This document shows, piece after piece, positions 34,552-43,222 of a DNA stretch of 64,000 nt. The notes beneath the pieces were generated by a model. That model did not search any database, was not told where the DNA came from, and saw only the letters and a list, made by a program, of their open reading frames with translations. The first letter of the stretch is position 1; each line of letters starts with the position of its first letter. Both the position numbers and the translations under genes were made by a program. The DNA lies in assembly GCF_041949975.1 (NCBI RefSeq), contig NZ_JBHFQG010000018.1, forward strand, positions 1 to 64,000, read 5' to 3'. Origin of the DNA: Alteribacillus sp041949975. Lineage in GTDB: Bacteria; Bacillota; Bacilli; Bacillales; Marinococcaceae.

Positions 34552-35328
34552 ATGAAAAAACCTTCGATTGTCTTTTTCGACATTGACGGTACGCTGTACA
34601 CGCAGGAAATGACGCTGCCTGATTCATCTAAGGAAGCTATTAAAGCAATTAGAGACAGCGGCACGTATGTGGCTATAGCCACTGGGCGTGCACCGTTTAT
34701 GTTTGAATCACTCCGGAAAGAACTTGGTATTGAAACATTTGTCAGCTTTAACGGGTCTTATGTGGTAGCGGAAGGCGAAGTCATTGAAAAAAGACCGCTT
34801 GAAACAGAAAAAATGGAAGAGCTTCAGCTTGCTGCAGGTTCGGAAAGTCATCCTATGGTATTTTTAGACCATGAACAAGCAGCTGCTAATGTAGAGAATC
34901 ATGACCATATTTCAGAAAGCTTAGGGGATTTAAAAATGCCTTACCCCCCTATCAGTAAAGATTTTTATAAACAAAAAGAAATTTATCAGGCCCTTTTATT
35001 TTGTGGAAAAGAAGAAGAAGAGCTGTATAAAAACAATTATGGAACGTTTAATTTTGTAAGGTGGCACAAACGTGCGCTTGATGTGCTGCCAGCAGGAGGT
35101 TCTAAAGCAGAAGGTCTTCGTGCAATTGCTAATCATTTAGGATATACAATGGAAGACACAGCAGCTTTCGGTGACGCTTTGAATGATATTGAAATGCTGA
35201 CAGAAGCGGGAATCGGTATAGCAATGGGAAATGCACTGGAAGAAGTAAAGCAGGCAGCAGACATCGTTACAGCACCTGTATACGAAAACGGAGTACAGCA
35301 GGGATTGGAACGGCTTGGTCTATTATAA
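34552..35328 (+). CDS. ykrA: Cof-type HAD hydrolase
   Basis: A 258-residue HAD phosphatase of the Cof subfamily. Motif I is FFDIDGTLYT (residues 8-17, nucleophile Asp10), motif II is IATGRA near 41-46, motif III Lys is near 184, and motif IV is GDALNDIEML near 205-214. The C2-type cap lies between about 85 and 175. The substrate is unknown, and members of this family act on sugar phosphates or flavin precursors. It sits between rpoY-rnjA and def, as ykrA does in B. subtilis. Confidence 0.9.
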   Translation: MKKPSIVFFDIDGTLYTQEMTLPDSSKEAIKAIRDSGTYVAIATGRAPFMFESLRKELGIETFVSFNGSYVVAEGEVIEKRPLETEKMEELQLAAGSESHPMVFLDHEQAAANVENHDHISESLGDLKMPYPPISKDFYKQKEIYQALLFCGKEEEELYKNNYGTFNFVRWHKRALDVLPAGGSKAEGLRAIANHLGYTMEDTAAFGDALNDIEMLTEAGIGIAMGNALEEVKQAADIVTAPVYENGVQQGLERLGLL

Positions 35329-35347
35329 AAACGCGGAAACTTTAGCA

Positions 35348-35397
35348 TAAAATAAGCGAGCCGGGGATCGATCGTGTCCTCGCTCGCTTATTTTTAT
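35348..35397. terminator. Bidirectional terminator between ykrA and def
   Basis: AAATAAGCGAGC (35350-35361) pairs perfectly with GCTCGCTTATTT (35382-35393) over a 20-base loop, with A and T runs outside. Confidence 0.9.
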
Positions 35398-35939
35398 AAT
35401 TTGGGCAGTTCTTTAGTGAACGCGTCGTCATAGCCTTCAATCCGGTCATAAAACATGATGCCGTTTAAGTGATCAAGCTCATGCTGGAACACAATTGCAG
35501 GAAGGCCGCGCAGCCGTAATTTTACTTTTTCATTGTCTAAGGTGAAAGCTTCCACCGTAATTCTTTTATAACGAGGGACAGTTCCAGGAACTTCCCGGTC
35601 AACTGATAAACAACCTTCACCGCCTTCTAAATACGTAGTTTCAACGGAATGGCTGACAATCTTTGGGTTGAAAAAACCATAGCTGTATAAATTATCTTTA
35701 TCATCTGTCACATACATGGCAAACATTCGTTTTGTAATGCCAAGTTGAGGTGCCGCAATTCCTACCCCGGATCGAAGGTTATATTTTTCTGCGATTTCAG
35801 GGTCCTGACTGTTTTTGAGAAAATCCAGCATTTTTTCTAATGTTTCCTTATCTTCTGAACTTGGGGGAACCGCCACTTCTTCTGCTATTTCTCGTAACGC
35901 GGGATGCCCTTCACGGACGATATCCTTCATCGTAATCAT
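35394..35939 (-). CDS. def: Peptide deformylase
   Basis: A 181-residue type 2 peptide deformylase that removes the formyl group from new proteins. The three motifs are GVGIAAPQ (58-65), EGCLS (Cys110) and QHELDHLNG (His153, His157). The insertion LKNSQDPEIAEKYNL is a mark of the Gram-positive PDF2 type. GGAGGG lies 6 bases before the ATG. Position next to ykrA and ykyA matches B. subtilis defB. Confidence 0.96.
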   Translation of the reverse strand: MITMKDIVREGHPALREIAEEVAVPPSSEDKETLEKMLDFLKNSQDPEIAEKYNLRSGVGIAAPQLGITKRMFAMYVTDDKDNLYSYGFFNPKIVSHSVETTYLEGGEGCLSVDREVPGTVPRYKRITVEAFTLDNEKVKLRLRGLPAIVFQHELDHLNGIMFYDRIEGYDDAFTKELPKL

Positions 35940-36095
35940 TTAAATCCCTCCACAAACGCTGACACTAATCACTAATATATAGAAAAAAATGAAGCCTGTC
36001 GTATTTTCGTTAAATAAGTATATCAGAAAAAACGAATCTTCAAAAGAAAAAGAAAGGCCCGCGGGGGAGGCGGACCTTCGGAAAACTTCCTAACA

Positions 36096-36317
36096 CTAGT
36101 CTTTGTAACCGAGTTTAGATGCTCCGACGATAATGAGAAGTATGAATAATACTACGATTAACGCGAAACCTTTTCCGCGTCCATAGCCATAGCCGTATCC
36201 ACCGATCATGCCTGGGCCGACATTGGCTTGAGCGCCGCCGACCATACCAGGACCGACATTGGCTTGAGCGCCACCGACCATGCCAGGACCGTAATTATAA
36301 CAATGATGTCCCCACAT
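36096..36317 (-). CDS. YjcZ family sporulation protein with 12-residue repeats
   Basis: A 73-residue protein. The C-terminal GFALIVVLFILLIIVGA segment is the membrane helix of the YjcZ/YrbL-like family known from spores. The N-terminal part contains the block GPGMVGGAQANV twice, then a partial third (GPGMIGG), encoded by 36-base direct repeats. GGAGGG precedes the ATG. It shows that the organism forms spores. The repeat number may vary between strains. Confidence 0.82.
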   Translation of the reverse strand: MWGHHCYNYGPGMVGGAQANVGPGMVGGAQANVGPGMIGGYGYGYGRGKGFALIVVLFILLIIVGASKLGYKD

Positions 36318-36637
36318 AGCTTTCTCCCTCCTTTAAACGTGGAATGCCTTGTATGGGGCATTTCCCTAATACCTTATGTAAAAATAAAGAAATGGGATGG
36401 GCAAAAACCCAAAAAAAGCAGATGTTATGAAGAAAAAGAAAAAAGCATACATTAACTAAGACAAATAGGAGCATGTGGTGCAGTGTATACTCCACAACTT
36501 TCTAATATTGATTTAGAAAGAATGTTGCTATATGATTGTGAGGGTAAATATTGTAAAAACAATTGTAATATGATAAATAACAGAGGCCGGCTGCAAATAC
36601 GGCTCTGGTGGATGGAGAACAGGGAGGGGGTACTGCT

Positions 36638-37342
36638 GTGCTGGTACATAAAAAAGGAATTTGCTTCGCAGCTGCTGTATTAGGTTTAGTTGTGGTGATG
36701 AGTGCATGTGGTAAAAGTCCTGAGGAACAAGTTTATGCTCATTTAGAAGAAGCAGTTTCGCTGGAAGAAGACTTTGAGCAGCAGCAAGAACCATTAATGG
36801 AGCTGGAACAACAAGAGCAAAATTTATATGAAGAAATGCTTACTTTAGGGTCTGAAGAGCTAGAGGAAATTGAAGAGCTTGCTGATGAAGCCATCAGTTA
36901 TGCAGAAGAACGAAAAGGGCTGTTAGAATATGAAAAAGAGAGTATTGAGGAAGCTTATGAAGAATATAAGCTTGGAGAAGAACAAATGGAAAATGTAGAA
37001 GGCGCAGAAGAAGAGGCAGAGGCAGTAAAGGATGCCATGAATAAACGCTATGATACGTATCAATCACTTTATGAAAGTTATGAAAAAGCTATAAGTGATG
37101 ATATTGTCTTATATGAGGCGTTCACAAAGGAAGACTTAACAATAGAAGAATTGCAGTCCCATATAGATGATGTAAATGAAACGTATAAAAAAGTTGTAGA
37201 CAACAGGGATCTATTTAATGAATATACAGATGATTACAATGAAGCAAAACAAGCATTTTATGAAGCGTCCAGCCTGGAAATAACTGCTGAGAATGAAGGG
37301 GAAGAAGAGACTTCAGATAATGAAGAAGAAACAGAAGAATAG
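36638..37342 (+). CDS. ykyA: YkyA-type cell-wall-binding lipoprotein
   Basis: A 234-residue lipoprotein. The signal peptide (KKGICFAAAVLGLVVVMSAC) ends in a lipobox, with Cys near residue 25. The rest is acidic and helical with heptad-like patterns, matching the YkyA family (putative cell-wall binding lipoprotein). The GTG start at 36638 has GGAGGGG 9 bases upstream. The Glu-rich tail (EGEEETSDNEEETEE) is unusual in its charge. It lies just before pdhA, as in B. subtilis. Confidence 0.82.
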   Translation: MLVHKKGICFAAAVLGLVVVMSACGKSPEEQVYAHLEEAVSLEEDFEQQQEPLMELEQQEQNLYEEMLTLGSEELEEIEELADEAISYAEERKGLLEYEKESIEEAYEEYKLGEEQMENVEGAEEEAEAVKDAMNKRYDTYQSLYESYEKAISDDIVLYEAFTKEDLTIEELQSHIDDVNETYKKVVDNRDLFNEYTDDYNEAKQAFYEASSLEITAENEGEEETSDNEEETEE

Positions 37343-37358
37343 TGAATCGTTCGAAGCT

Positions 37359-37397
37359 GGAGCAGTCCCAGAATGGAAACGGGACCGCTCTTTTTTT
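37359..37397 (+). terminator. Terminator of ykyA
   Basis: GGAGCAGTCCC pairs with GGGACCGCTCT with one mismatch and runs into seven T. Confidence 0.88.
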
Positions 37398-37505
37398 GTT
37401 TTGGAACGGGGTACCGAAATTTTATGAATTAATACATAAACCTAAGAAAATGGGCCATTTTAAGAAATTCATATGGTTGAGCTCTGTTATAGAAGAAAAT
37501 TATTT

Positions 37506-37519
37506 TGAATGCGCTTACA
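37506..37519 (+). promoter_or_regulatory. Possible cre (CcpA) site upstream of the pdh operon
   Basis: TGAATGCGCTTACA differs from the cre consensus TGWNANCGNTNWCA at one position. It lies about 110 bases before the predicted pdhA promoter. Carbon-catabolite control of pyruvate dehydrogenase would make sense, but the distance is larger than usual. The bases from 37398 to 37627 hold nothing else that I recognise. Confidence 0.4.
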
Positions 37520-37627
37520 ATCGTAAAACCTGTTTATAGCAAATTATTAAATGATATATAACAGTATTGGAAATGCAGAAATTATTAAGTAACACGAAAA
37601 GTCTAAAAAACGTTTGAGCAAAAAGGA

Positions 37628-37655
37628 TTGACGAATCTTTTTCATTTAGTATATT
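37628..37655 (+). promoter_or_regulatory. Predicted pdh operon promoter
   Basis: TTGACG (37628-37633) and TATATT (37650-37655) are 16 bases apart. No other strong pair lies between ykyA and pdhA. If used, it gives a leader of about 335 bases before the pdhA start. Confidence 0.6.
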
Positions 37656-37670
37656 CTTATCAGTGGGCAG

Positions 37671-37708
37671 GGTTGTTTCATTTTTTTATAAAAATAAGTG
37701 AAACAGCC
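37671..37708 (+). other. Long hairpin in the pdh leader
   Basis: GGTTGTTTCA at 37671 pairs with TGAAACAGCC ending at 37708, and the T-rich and A-rich inner parts extend the stem to nearly 18 bp. There is no U tract after it. The hairpin would sit about 10 bases from the transcript 5' end and could stabilise the message or bind a regulator. Confidence 0.6.
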
Positions 37709-37997
37709 AAAAAGATTTGCACAAAAACAGACATATGATTATGCATAAGTGGTCACGGGTAATATGAAAATAGTGGATTGTTAAAGTATTAAATACTGAT
37801 GTTTCTAGCACTATCTGGTTACCCTAAGGTTTGTAAGAAATGGCCGGGCAATGGGTTCATTGTTTAGCTCATTTGTGATGGTAAGAGACCGGGATGTTTG
37901 AAGATGTCTACTTTTTATCGTCTGGTTCTCTTTCATAATAAGAAATAGTACAAGCCAGCATATTTAACCACGTAAAGAAAGGAAGAGGTGAACATTT

Positions 37998-39083
37998 GTG
38001 GCTACCAAAACATTGGAGCAAGTTGAAGGTCACTTTGAAATGTTTCAGATTTTGAATGAAGAAGGGGAAGTCGTTAATCAAGACGCCCTTCCTGATCTAT
38101 CGGATGATGATTTACAAGAGCTTATGGAGCGCATGGTTTACACCCGTATTTGGGACCAGCGTGCAATTTCCTTGAACCGCCAGGGCCGTTTAGGTTTCTA
38201 CGCTCCAGTAGCGGGACAGGAAGCATCGATGCTGGGTTCTCAGTTCGCTTTGGAAAAAGAAGACTGGATTTTACCTGGTTACCGTGATGTCCCTCAAATC
38301 GTTTGGCACGGTCTTCCGCTGTATCAAGCATTTTTGTATTCCCGCGGTCATTTTCACGGCGGCCAAATTCCTGAAGAAGTAAACGTATTGATGCCTCAAA
38401 TTATTATCGGGGCCCAAATCGTACAAACTGCTGGTGTTGCACTAGGCTTGAAACGAAAAGGCAAAGATAATGTAGCTATAACTTATACCGGTGACGGCGG
38501 TGCTTCCCAAGGGGACTTCTACGAAGGAATGAATTTTGCCGGAGCATACAACGCACCAGCAATTTTTGTGGTACAAAACAACCAGTTTGCGATTTCTGTT
38601 CCAGTAGAACAGCAGTCCGCTGCCAAAACAATTGCACAAAAAGCAGTAGCTGCCGGTATTAACGGCTTGCAAGTAGATGGTATGGATGTGCTTGCTGTGT
38701 ACGCTGCAACCAAAGAAGCACGTGAAAATGCAGTAAACGGCAACGGTCCGACATTACTTGAAACGATGTGCTACCGCTACGGTCCGCACACTATGGCAGG
38801 TGATGATCCTACACGTTACCGTACATCTGATCTTGATGATGAATGGGAGAAAAAAGATCCATTAGTGCGATTCCGTAAATATCTCGAGAGCAAAGATCTC
38901 TGGTCTGAAGAAAAAGAAAATGAGATTGTGGATAAAACAAAAGACGACATTAAAGCTGCGATTAAGAAAGCAGACGATACACCGAAGCAGAAAGTGTCCG
39001 ACTTGATTGAAATTATGCATGAAAAGCTGCCAGCTAATTTGCAGCAGCAGCTTGAAGAATATAGAGAGAAGGAGTCGAAGTAA
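37998..39083 (+). CDS. pdhA: Pyruvate dehydrogenase E1 alpha subunit
   Basis: A 361-residue subunit that, with PdhB, decarboxylates pyruvate and transfers the acetyl group to lipoate of E2. The thiamine diphosphate motif starts at GDG (165-167) and ends at QNN (193-195). The conserved loop YRYGPHTMAGDDPTRYR lies near 258. The start is GTG, with GAGGTG upstream. It is the first gene of pdhABCD, and pdhB starts 3 bases after its stop. Confidence 0.97.
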   Translation: MATKTLEQVEGHFEMFQILNEEGEVVNQDALPDLSDDDLQELMERMVYTRIWDQRAISLNRQGRLGFYAPVAGQEASMLGSQFALEKEDWILPGYRDVPQIVWHGLPLYQAFLYSRGHFHGGQIPEEVNVLMPQIIIGAQIVQTAGVALGLKRKGKDNVAITYTGDGGASQGDFYEGMNFAGAYNAPAIFVVQNNQFAISVPVEQQSAAKTIAQKAVAAGINGLQVDGMDVLAVYAATKEARENAVNGNGPTLLETMCYRYGPHTMAGDDPTRYRTSDLDDEWEKKDPLVRFRKYLESKDLWSEEKENEIVDKTKDDIKAAIKKADDTPKQKVSDLIEIMHEKLPANLQQQLEEYREKESK

Positions 39084-39086
39084 GCT

Positions 39087-40064
39087 ATGGCGCAAATGAC
39101 AATGATTCAAGCAATAACGGATGCGATGCGTACGGAGCTGAAAAACGACGAGAATGTTCTTGTTTTCGGTGAAGACGTTGGGCTAAATGGTGGAGTATTT
39201 AGAGCAACTGATGGCCTGCAGGACGAATTTGGGGAAGAGCGTGTGTTTGATACACCGCTTGCTGAATCTGGTATTACCGGTTTATCCATTGGTCTTGGAT
39301 TAACAGGTTTCCGTCCGGTCATGGAAATTCAATTTTTCGGTTTCGTTTTCGAAACAATGGACGGAGTAGCTGGGCAAGCTGCGCGTATGCGTTACCGGTC
39401 CGGTGGAAATTATCATTCACCAATCACTATTCGTTCTCCATTTGGAGGCGGGGTTAAAACTCCGGAACTTCATGCGGACAACTTGGAAGGATTAATGGCA
39501 CAATCTCCTGGATTAAAAGTAGTTATTCCTTCCACTCCGTATGATGCGAAGGGACTTTTGATTTCATCTATCCGTGACAACGATCCAGTTGTATTCCTTG
39601 AGCATATGAAACTGTATCGTTCCTTCCGTGAAGAAGTGCCGGAAGAAGAATACACTATTGAAATTGGCAAAGCGGATGTGAAACGAGAAGGAAAAGATAT
39701 TACAATTGTTACTTATGGTGCCATGGTGCACACTTCCTTAAAAGCTGCAGAAGAACTTGCAGAAGAAGGAATTGAAGCCGAAGTTATTGACCTTCGTACA
39801 GTAAGTCCGCTTGATATGGACACGGTGATTGAATCAGTGAAAAAGACCAATCGTGCTATTGTTGTACAGGAAGCACAAAAGCAAGCTGGTGTCGGAGCAA
39901 ATGTTGTAGCTGATATTAATGACCATGCCATCTTGCACCTAGAAGCTCCAGTTCTTCGTGTAACTGCACCGGATACTGTGTATCCATTTGCAGCTGCAGA
40001 AGATGTATGGCTTCCAGATCATAAAGACGTGGTAGAACGAGCAAAAACAGTAATTAATTTCTAA
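39087..40064 (+). CDS. pdhB: Pyruvate dehydrogenase E1 beta subunit
   Basis: A 325-residue transketolase-type subunit. GEDVGLNGGVFRAT near residues 28-41, then the ESGITGLSIGLG block and the C-terminal transketolase_C domain (about 200-325) are typical. The start follows the pdhA stop after 3 bases, so translation is coupled. It forms an alpha2beta2 heterotetramer with PdhA. Confidence 0.97.
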   Translation: MAQMTMIQAITDAMRTELKNDENVLVFGEDVGLNGGVFRATDGLQDEFGEERVFDTPLAESGITGLSIGLGLTGFRPVMEIQFFGFVFETMDGVAGQAARMRYRSGGNYHSPITIRSPFGGGVKTPELHADNLEGLMAQSPGLKVVIPSTPYDAKGLLISSIRDNDPVVFLEHMKLYRSFREEVPEEEYTIEIGKADVKREGKDITIVTYGAMVHTSLKAAEELAEEGIEAEVIDLRTVSPLDMDTVIESVKKTNRAIVVQEAQKQAGVGANVVADINDHAILHLEAPVLRVTAPDTVYPFAAAEDVWLPDHKDVVERAKTVINF

Positions 40065-40086
40065 GGATCATTTAAATAGAATCAGG

Positions 40087-40121
40087 CTGGAAAAGAATGC
40101 AAGGAACGTTTTCTTTTTCAG
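40087..40121 (+). other. Intercistronic hairpin between pdhB and pdhC
   Basis: CTGGAAAAGAA (40087-40097) pairs with TTCTTTTTCAG (40111-40121) with one mismatch. It could be an RNA processing or stability element that sets E1 to E2 ratios in the operon. The T run is inside the stem, not after it, so it is not a simple terminator. Confidence 0.5.
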
Positions 40122-40184
40122 TCTCTTAGTATGTCCGGTAGAAAATGTGGAACAAGATTGAGATAACTGAAGGAGGCAAATGAA

Positions 40185-41477
40185 GTGGCTTTCGAATTCA
40201 AACTTCCAGATATTGGTGAAGGTATTCATGAAGGTGAGATTGTTAAATGGTTTGTTAAGCCTGGGGATACTATTAAAGAAGATGATACACTTTGTGAAGT
40301 ACAAAACGATAAAGCAGTAGTAGAAATTCCTTCTCCAGTAGAAGGAACTGTAAAAGACGTAAAAGTAGACGAAGGAACGACAGCGGTTGTAGGCGATGTT
40401 ATTTTAACCATCGACGACGGAAGCGAAGATACTCCGGAAGAAGAAAGCGGAGACGATTCTGGTAAAGAAGAAAAGCAAGAAGAAAAACAAGAAACTTCTG
40501 AGAAGAAAGAAGAGAAAAAAGAGGAAGCTCCTGCAGCTGTCGATGAAGCTGAAGACGACGGCAAGCGTGTGATTGCCATGCCTTCTGTGCGCAAATACGC
40601 TCGTGAAAAAGGCGTAGCTATTCAAAAAGTGCAAGGAAGCGGCAAAAACGGCCGTGTTTTAAAAGAAGACGTGGACGCTTATCTTGAAGGCGGACAAGAA
40701 GCTGCAGAAGATACAGGTGCTAAAGAAGAAGCTCCAGCAGAAACAACGGCACCAGCTGCGGCTCAAAATACAGGTGCTCTTGAAGAGCGCGTTCCAATGA
40801 AAGGAATTCGCAAAGCTATTGCAAAAGCAATGGTGAACTCCAAACAGACAGCACCTCATGTGACGCACATGGATGAAGTAGATGTAGCGAATCTTGTTGC
40901 TAATCGTAAGAAGTTTAAGCCAGTAGCAGCAGAAAAAGATATCAAACTCACGTATTTGCCATATGTTGTTAAAGCATTAACTTCGGCACTTCGTGAATTC
41001 CCGGCATTAAATGCATCTATTGATGACGAAAATGAAGAAATTGTGTACAAAAAGTATTATAATGTAGGTATCGCTGCTGATACAGAACAAGGACTTGTTG
41101 TACCAGTAGTGAAAGATGCCGACCGTAAATCCATCTTTATGCTTGCAGATGAAATTAATCAGCTTGCAGGCAAAGCCCGTGACGGCAAACTTTCTTCGGA
41201 AGAAATGAAAGGCGGATCCTGCACTATTTCAAACGTAGGCTCTGCTCAAGGCCAATGGTTCACACCAGTTATCAATCACCCGGAAGTTGCTATTTTGGGT
41301 ATTGGAAGAATTGAAGAAAAAGCAGTCGTTCGTGATGGAGAAGTTGTCATCGCACCTATGCTTGCATTATCCTTAAGTTATGACCACCGTCTTATCGATG
41401 GAGTCACAGCTCAAAATGCGTTAAACCATGTAAAACGCTTATTAAACGATCCAGAATTATTAGTAATGGAGGGGTAA
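40185..41477 (+). CDS. pdhC: Dihydrolipoamide acetyltransferase (E2)
   Basis: A 430-residue E2 core protein. A single lipoyl domain occupies residues 1-78 with the lipoylated Lys43 in QNDKAVVEI. A very acidic linker follows (79-125), then the peripheral-subunit-binding domain (about 129-166), a second linker and the CoA acyltransferase domain (about 200-430) with the catalytic SYDHRLIDG motif (His401). The start is GTG with AAGGAGG about 10 bases upstream. It lies third in pdhABCD. Confidence 0.97.
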   Translation: MAFEFKLPDIGEGIHEGEIVKWFVKPGDTIKEDDTLCEVQNDKAVVEIPSPVEGTVKDVKVDEGTTAVVGDVILTIDDGSEDTPEEESGDDSGKEEKQEEKQETSEKKEEKKEEAPAAVDEAEDDGKRVIAMPSVRKYAREKGVAIQKVQGSGKNGRVLKEDVDAYLEGGQEAAEDTGAKEEAPAETTAPAAAQNTGALEERVPMKGIRKAIAKAMVNSKQTAPHVTHMDEVDVANLVANRKKFKPVAAEKDIKLTYLPYVVKALTSALREFPALNASIDDENEEIVYKKYYNVGIAADTEQGLVVPVVKDADRKSIFMLADEINQLAGKARDGKLSSEEMKGGSCTISNVGSAQGQWFTPVINHPEVAILGIGRIEEKAVVRDGEVVIAPMLALSLSYDHRLIDGVTAQNALNHVKRLLNDPELLVMEG

Positions 41478-41479
41478 AA

Positions 41480-42895
41480 ATGGTTGTAGGAGATTTCGCA
41501 GAAGAAGTAGATACGCTGATTATAGGTTCCGGACCAGGGGGCTATGTTGCAGCTATCCGTGCTGCGCAGCTAGGCCAAAAGGTAACGATTGTGGAAAAAG
41601 GCGATGTAGGCGGTGTATGCTTGAACGTAGGCTGCATTCCTTCTAAAGCTCTAATTCAAGCAGGTCACCGCTATCATGAAGCAAAATCCGGCGGAGATGA
41701 AATGGGTATTACTGCAGAGAAAGTAAACGTTGATTTTTCTAAAGTACAGGAATGGAAAGCCGGCGTCGTGAAAAAATTGACTGGTGGTGTTCAAGGGCTT
41801 CTTAAAGGAAACAACGTGAACATCGTCCAAGGTGAAGCTTATTTTTCCGATGAAAACTCTGTAAAAGTCTCAATGGATGAATACAATTCGCAAACGTACA
41901 AATTTAAAAATTGTATTGTTGCTACCGGCTCTCGTCCAATCGAGCTTCCAAATTTTAAATACAGCAAACGCGTCATCAACTCCACTGGCGCGCTTAGTCT
42001 TGACGAAATTCCAGAGAAGCTCGTTGTTATTGGCGGCGGCTATATTGGTATTGAGCTTGCAGGCGCTTATTCCAACCTCGGTTCTGAGGTGACTGTGCTG
42101 GAAGGTGAGAAACGTATCCTCGGTGGATTTGAAAAACAAATGGCACAGCTTGTTCAGCGTCGTTTGAAGAAAAATGGCGTGAAGTTCGAAACACAAGCAT
42201 TTGCACAATCGGTAGAAGAAACGGACAATGGTGTGACAATCAAAGCAGAAGTCAAAGGAAAAGAAAAGTCCTATGACGCAGACTATGTACTTGTTTCAGT
42301 TGGCCGTAAACCAAATACAGATGAGCTAGGTCTCGAGCAAATCGGTGTAGAACTTGATGAGAAAGGCTTCATCAAAGTAGACAAACAGTGCAGAACAAGC
42401 AACAAGAGCATTTATGCAATTGGAGACATTATTGAAGGCCCTCAGCTTGCGCATAAAGCTTCTTATGAAGGAAAAATTGCTGCTGAAGCTATTTCTGGCG
42501 AAGCTTCTGAAATTGACTACTTGGGTATCCCAATGGTGGTATTCGCTGAACCAGAACTCGCAAGTGTAGGTTATACAGAAAGTGAAGCCAAAGAAGCCGG
42601 CTATGATGCTGTTGGTGCGAAATTCCCGTTCCAGGCTAACGGAAGAGCACTTTCTCTTAACGATTCTGAAGGGTTTATGAAGCTGGTTACCCGAAAAGAA
42701 GACGGTCTTGTAATCGGCGCCCAAATCGCTGGACCAAACGCTTCTGATATGATTGCAGAAGCCGGCCTTGCGATTGAAGCAGGAATGACAGCAGAAGACC
42801 TCGCTATGACCATTCACGCTCACCCGACATTAGGGGAGATCACAATGGAAACTGCTGAAGTGGCGCTTGGCACACCTATTCATATTACAAAATAA
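41480..42895 (+). CDS. pdhD: Dihydrolipoamide dehydrogenase (E3)
   Basis: A 471-residue flavoprotein that reoxidises dihydrolipoamide with NAD+. The redox disulfide is Cys47/Cys52 in GGVCLNVGCIPSK. FAD binding is at GSGPGGYVA near residues 16-24, and NAD binding at GGGYIGIELA near 185-194. The His-Glu pair is in HPTLGE (448-453). The ATG follows the pdhC stop after 2 bases. It is the last gene of the operon. Confidence 0.97.
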   Translation: MVVGDFAEEVDTLIIGSGPGGYVAAIRAAQLGQKVTIVEKGDVGGVCLNVGCIPSKALIQAGHRYHEAKSGGDEMGITAEKVNVDFSKVQEWKAGVVKKLTGGVQGLLKGNNVNIVQGEAYFSDENSVKVSMDEYNSQTYKFKNCIVATGSRPIELPNFKYSKRVINSTGALSLDEIPEKLVVIGGGYIGIELAGAYSNLGSEVTVLEGEKRILGGFEKQMAQLVQRRLKKNGVKFETQAFAQSVEETDNGVTIKAEVKGKEKSYDADYVLVSVGRKPNTDELGLEQIGVELDEKGFIKVDKQCRTSNKSIYAIGDIIEGPQLAHKASYEGKIAAEAISGEASEIDYLGIPMVVFAEPELASVGYTESEAKEAGYDAVGAKFPFQANGRALSLNDSEGFMKLVTRKEDGLVIGAQIAGPNASDMIAEAGLAIEAGMTAEDLAMTIHAHPTLGEITMETAEVALGTPIHITK

Positions 42896-42915
42896 AGAGA
42901 CGGATTATACAGGAA

Positions 42916-42947
42916 AGTGTCCTCCAATAAAGGAGGGCATTTTTTTG
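42916..42947 (+). terminator. Terminator of the pdh operon
   Basis: TGTCCTCC pairs with GGAGGGCA around a 6-base loop and is followed by seven T. Confidence 0.85.
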
Positions 42948-43035
42948 TGGGGAAAAGAGGCTGTTATAGCGCGTAGAGTTAAATATAGAGGTACAAGTGG
43001 CTGGTGGTGTTGTTTTTATGGCAGTTTCTTACAAT

Positions 43036-43140
43036 ACTAGCCGGATGAAGCAATCTACTAGCCAATTGAAGCAATTTATTTTCCAAAAAGCCGATTTTAT
43101 TATCCAAAAAAAGCAAAATATTATCCATATCAAAATTTCA
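43036..43140. repeat. Degenerate array with an exact 21-bp period
   Basis: Five units begin at 43036, 43057, 43078, 43099 and 43120. The first two start ACTAGCC and the last two ATTATCC, with a shared AAGCAATTT-like end. An open frame from 42997 across it yields a seven-residue periodic Lys/Gln/Ile chain (TSRMKQS, TSQLKQF, IFQKADF, IIQKKQN), but it lacks a ribosome binding site and overlaps the array entirely, so it is not called as a gene. Confidence 0.7.
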
Positions 43141-43183
43141 TCAGGGTCTGGCCACAAAAACACTGAAATAGACAAAAATCCCT

Positions 43184-43211
43184 CTATGCTTATATTTCAA
43201 ACATAGAGGGG
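43184..43211 (-). terminator. Terminator of the BCCT gene
   Basis: On the minus strand CCCTCTATG pairs with CATAGAGGG (43202-43210 with 43190-43198), followed by ATTTTT. Confidence 0.85.
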
Positions 43212-43222
43212 TACACATTTTT

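Noticed and set aside
37656..37997. T-box or known riboswitch in the pdh leader
   Set aside because: No T-box sequence, specifier arrangement or other riboswitch core is recognised; only a simple hairpin is seen.
42997..43206. Open frame of 69 codons with a seven-residue periodic pattern
   Set aside because: It lies over the 21-bp array and has no ribosome binding site; the periodicity is explained by the DNA repeat.
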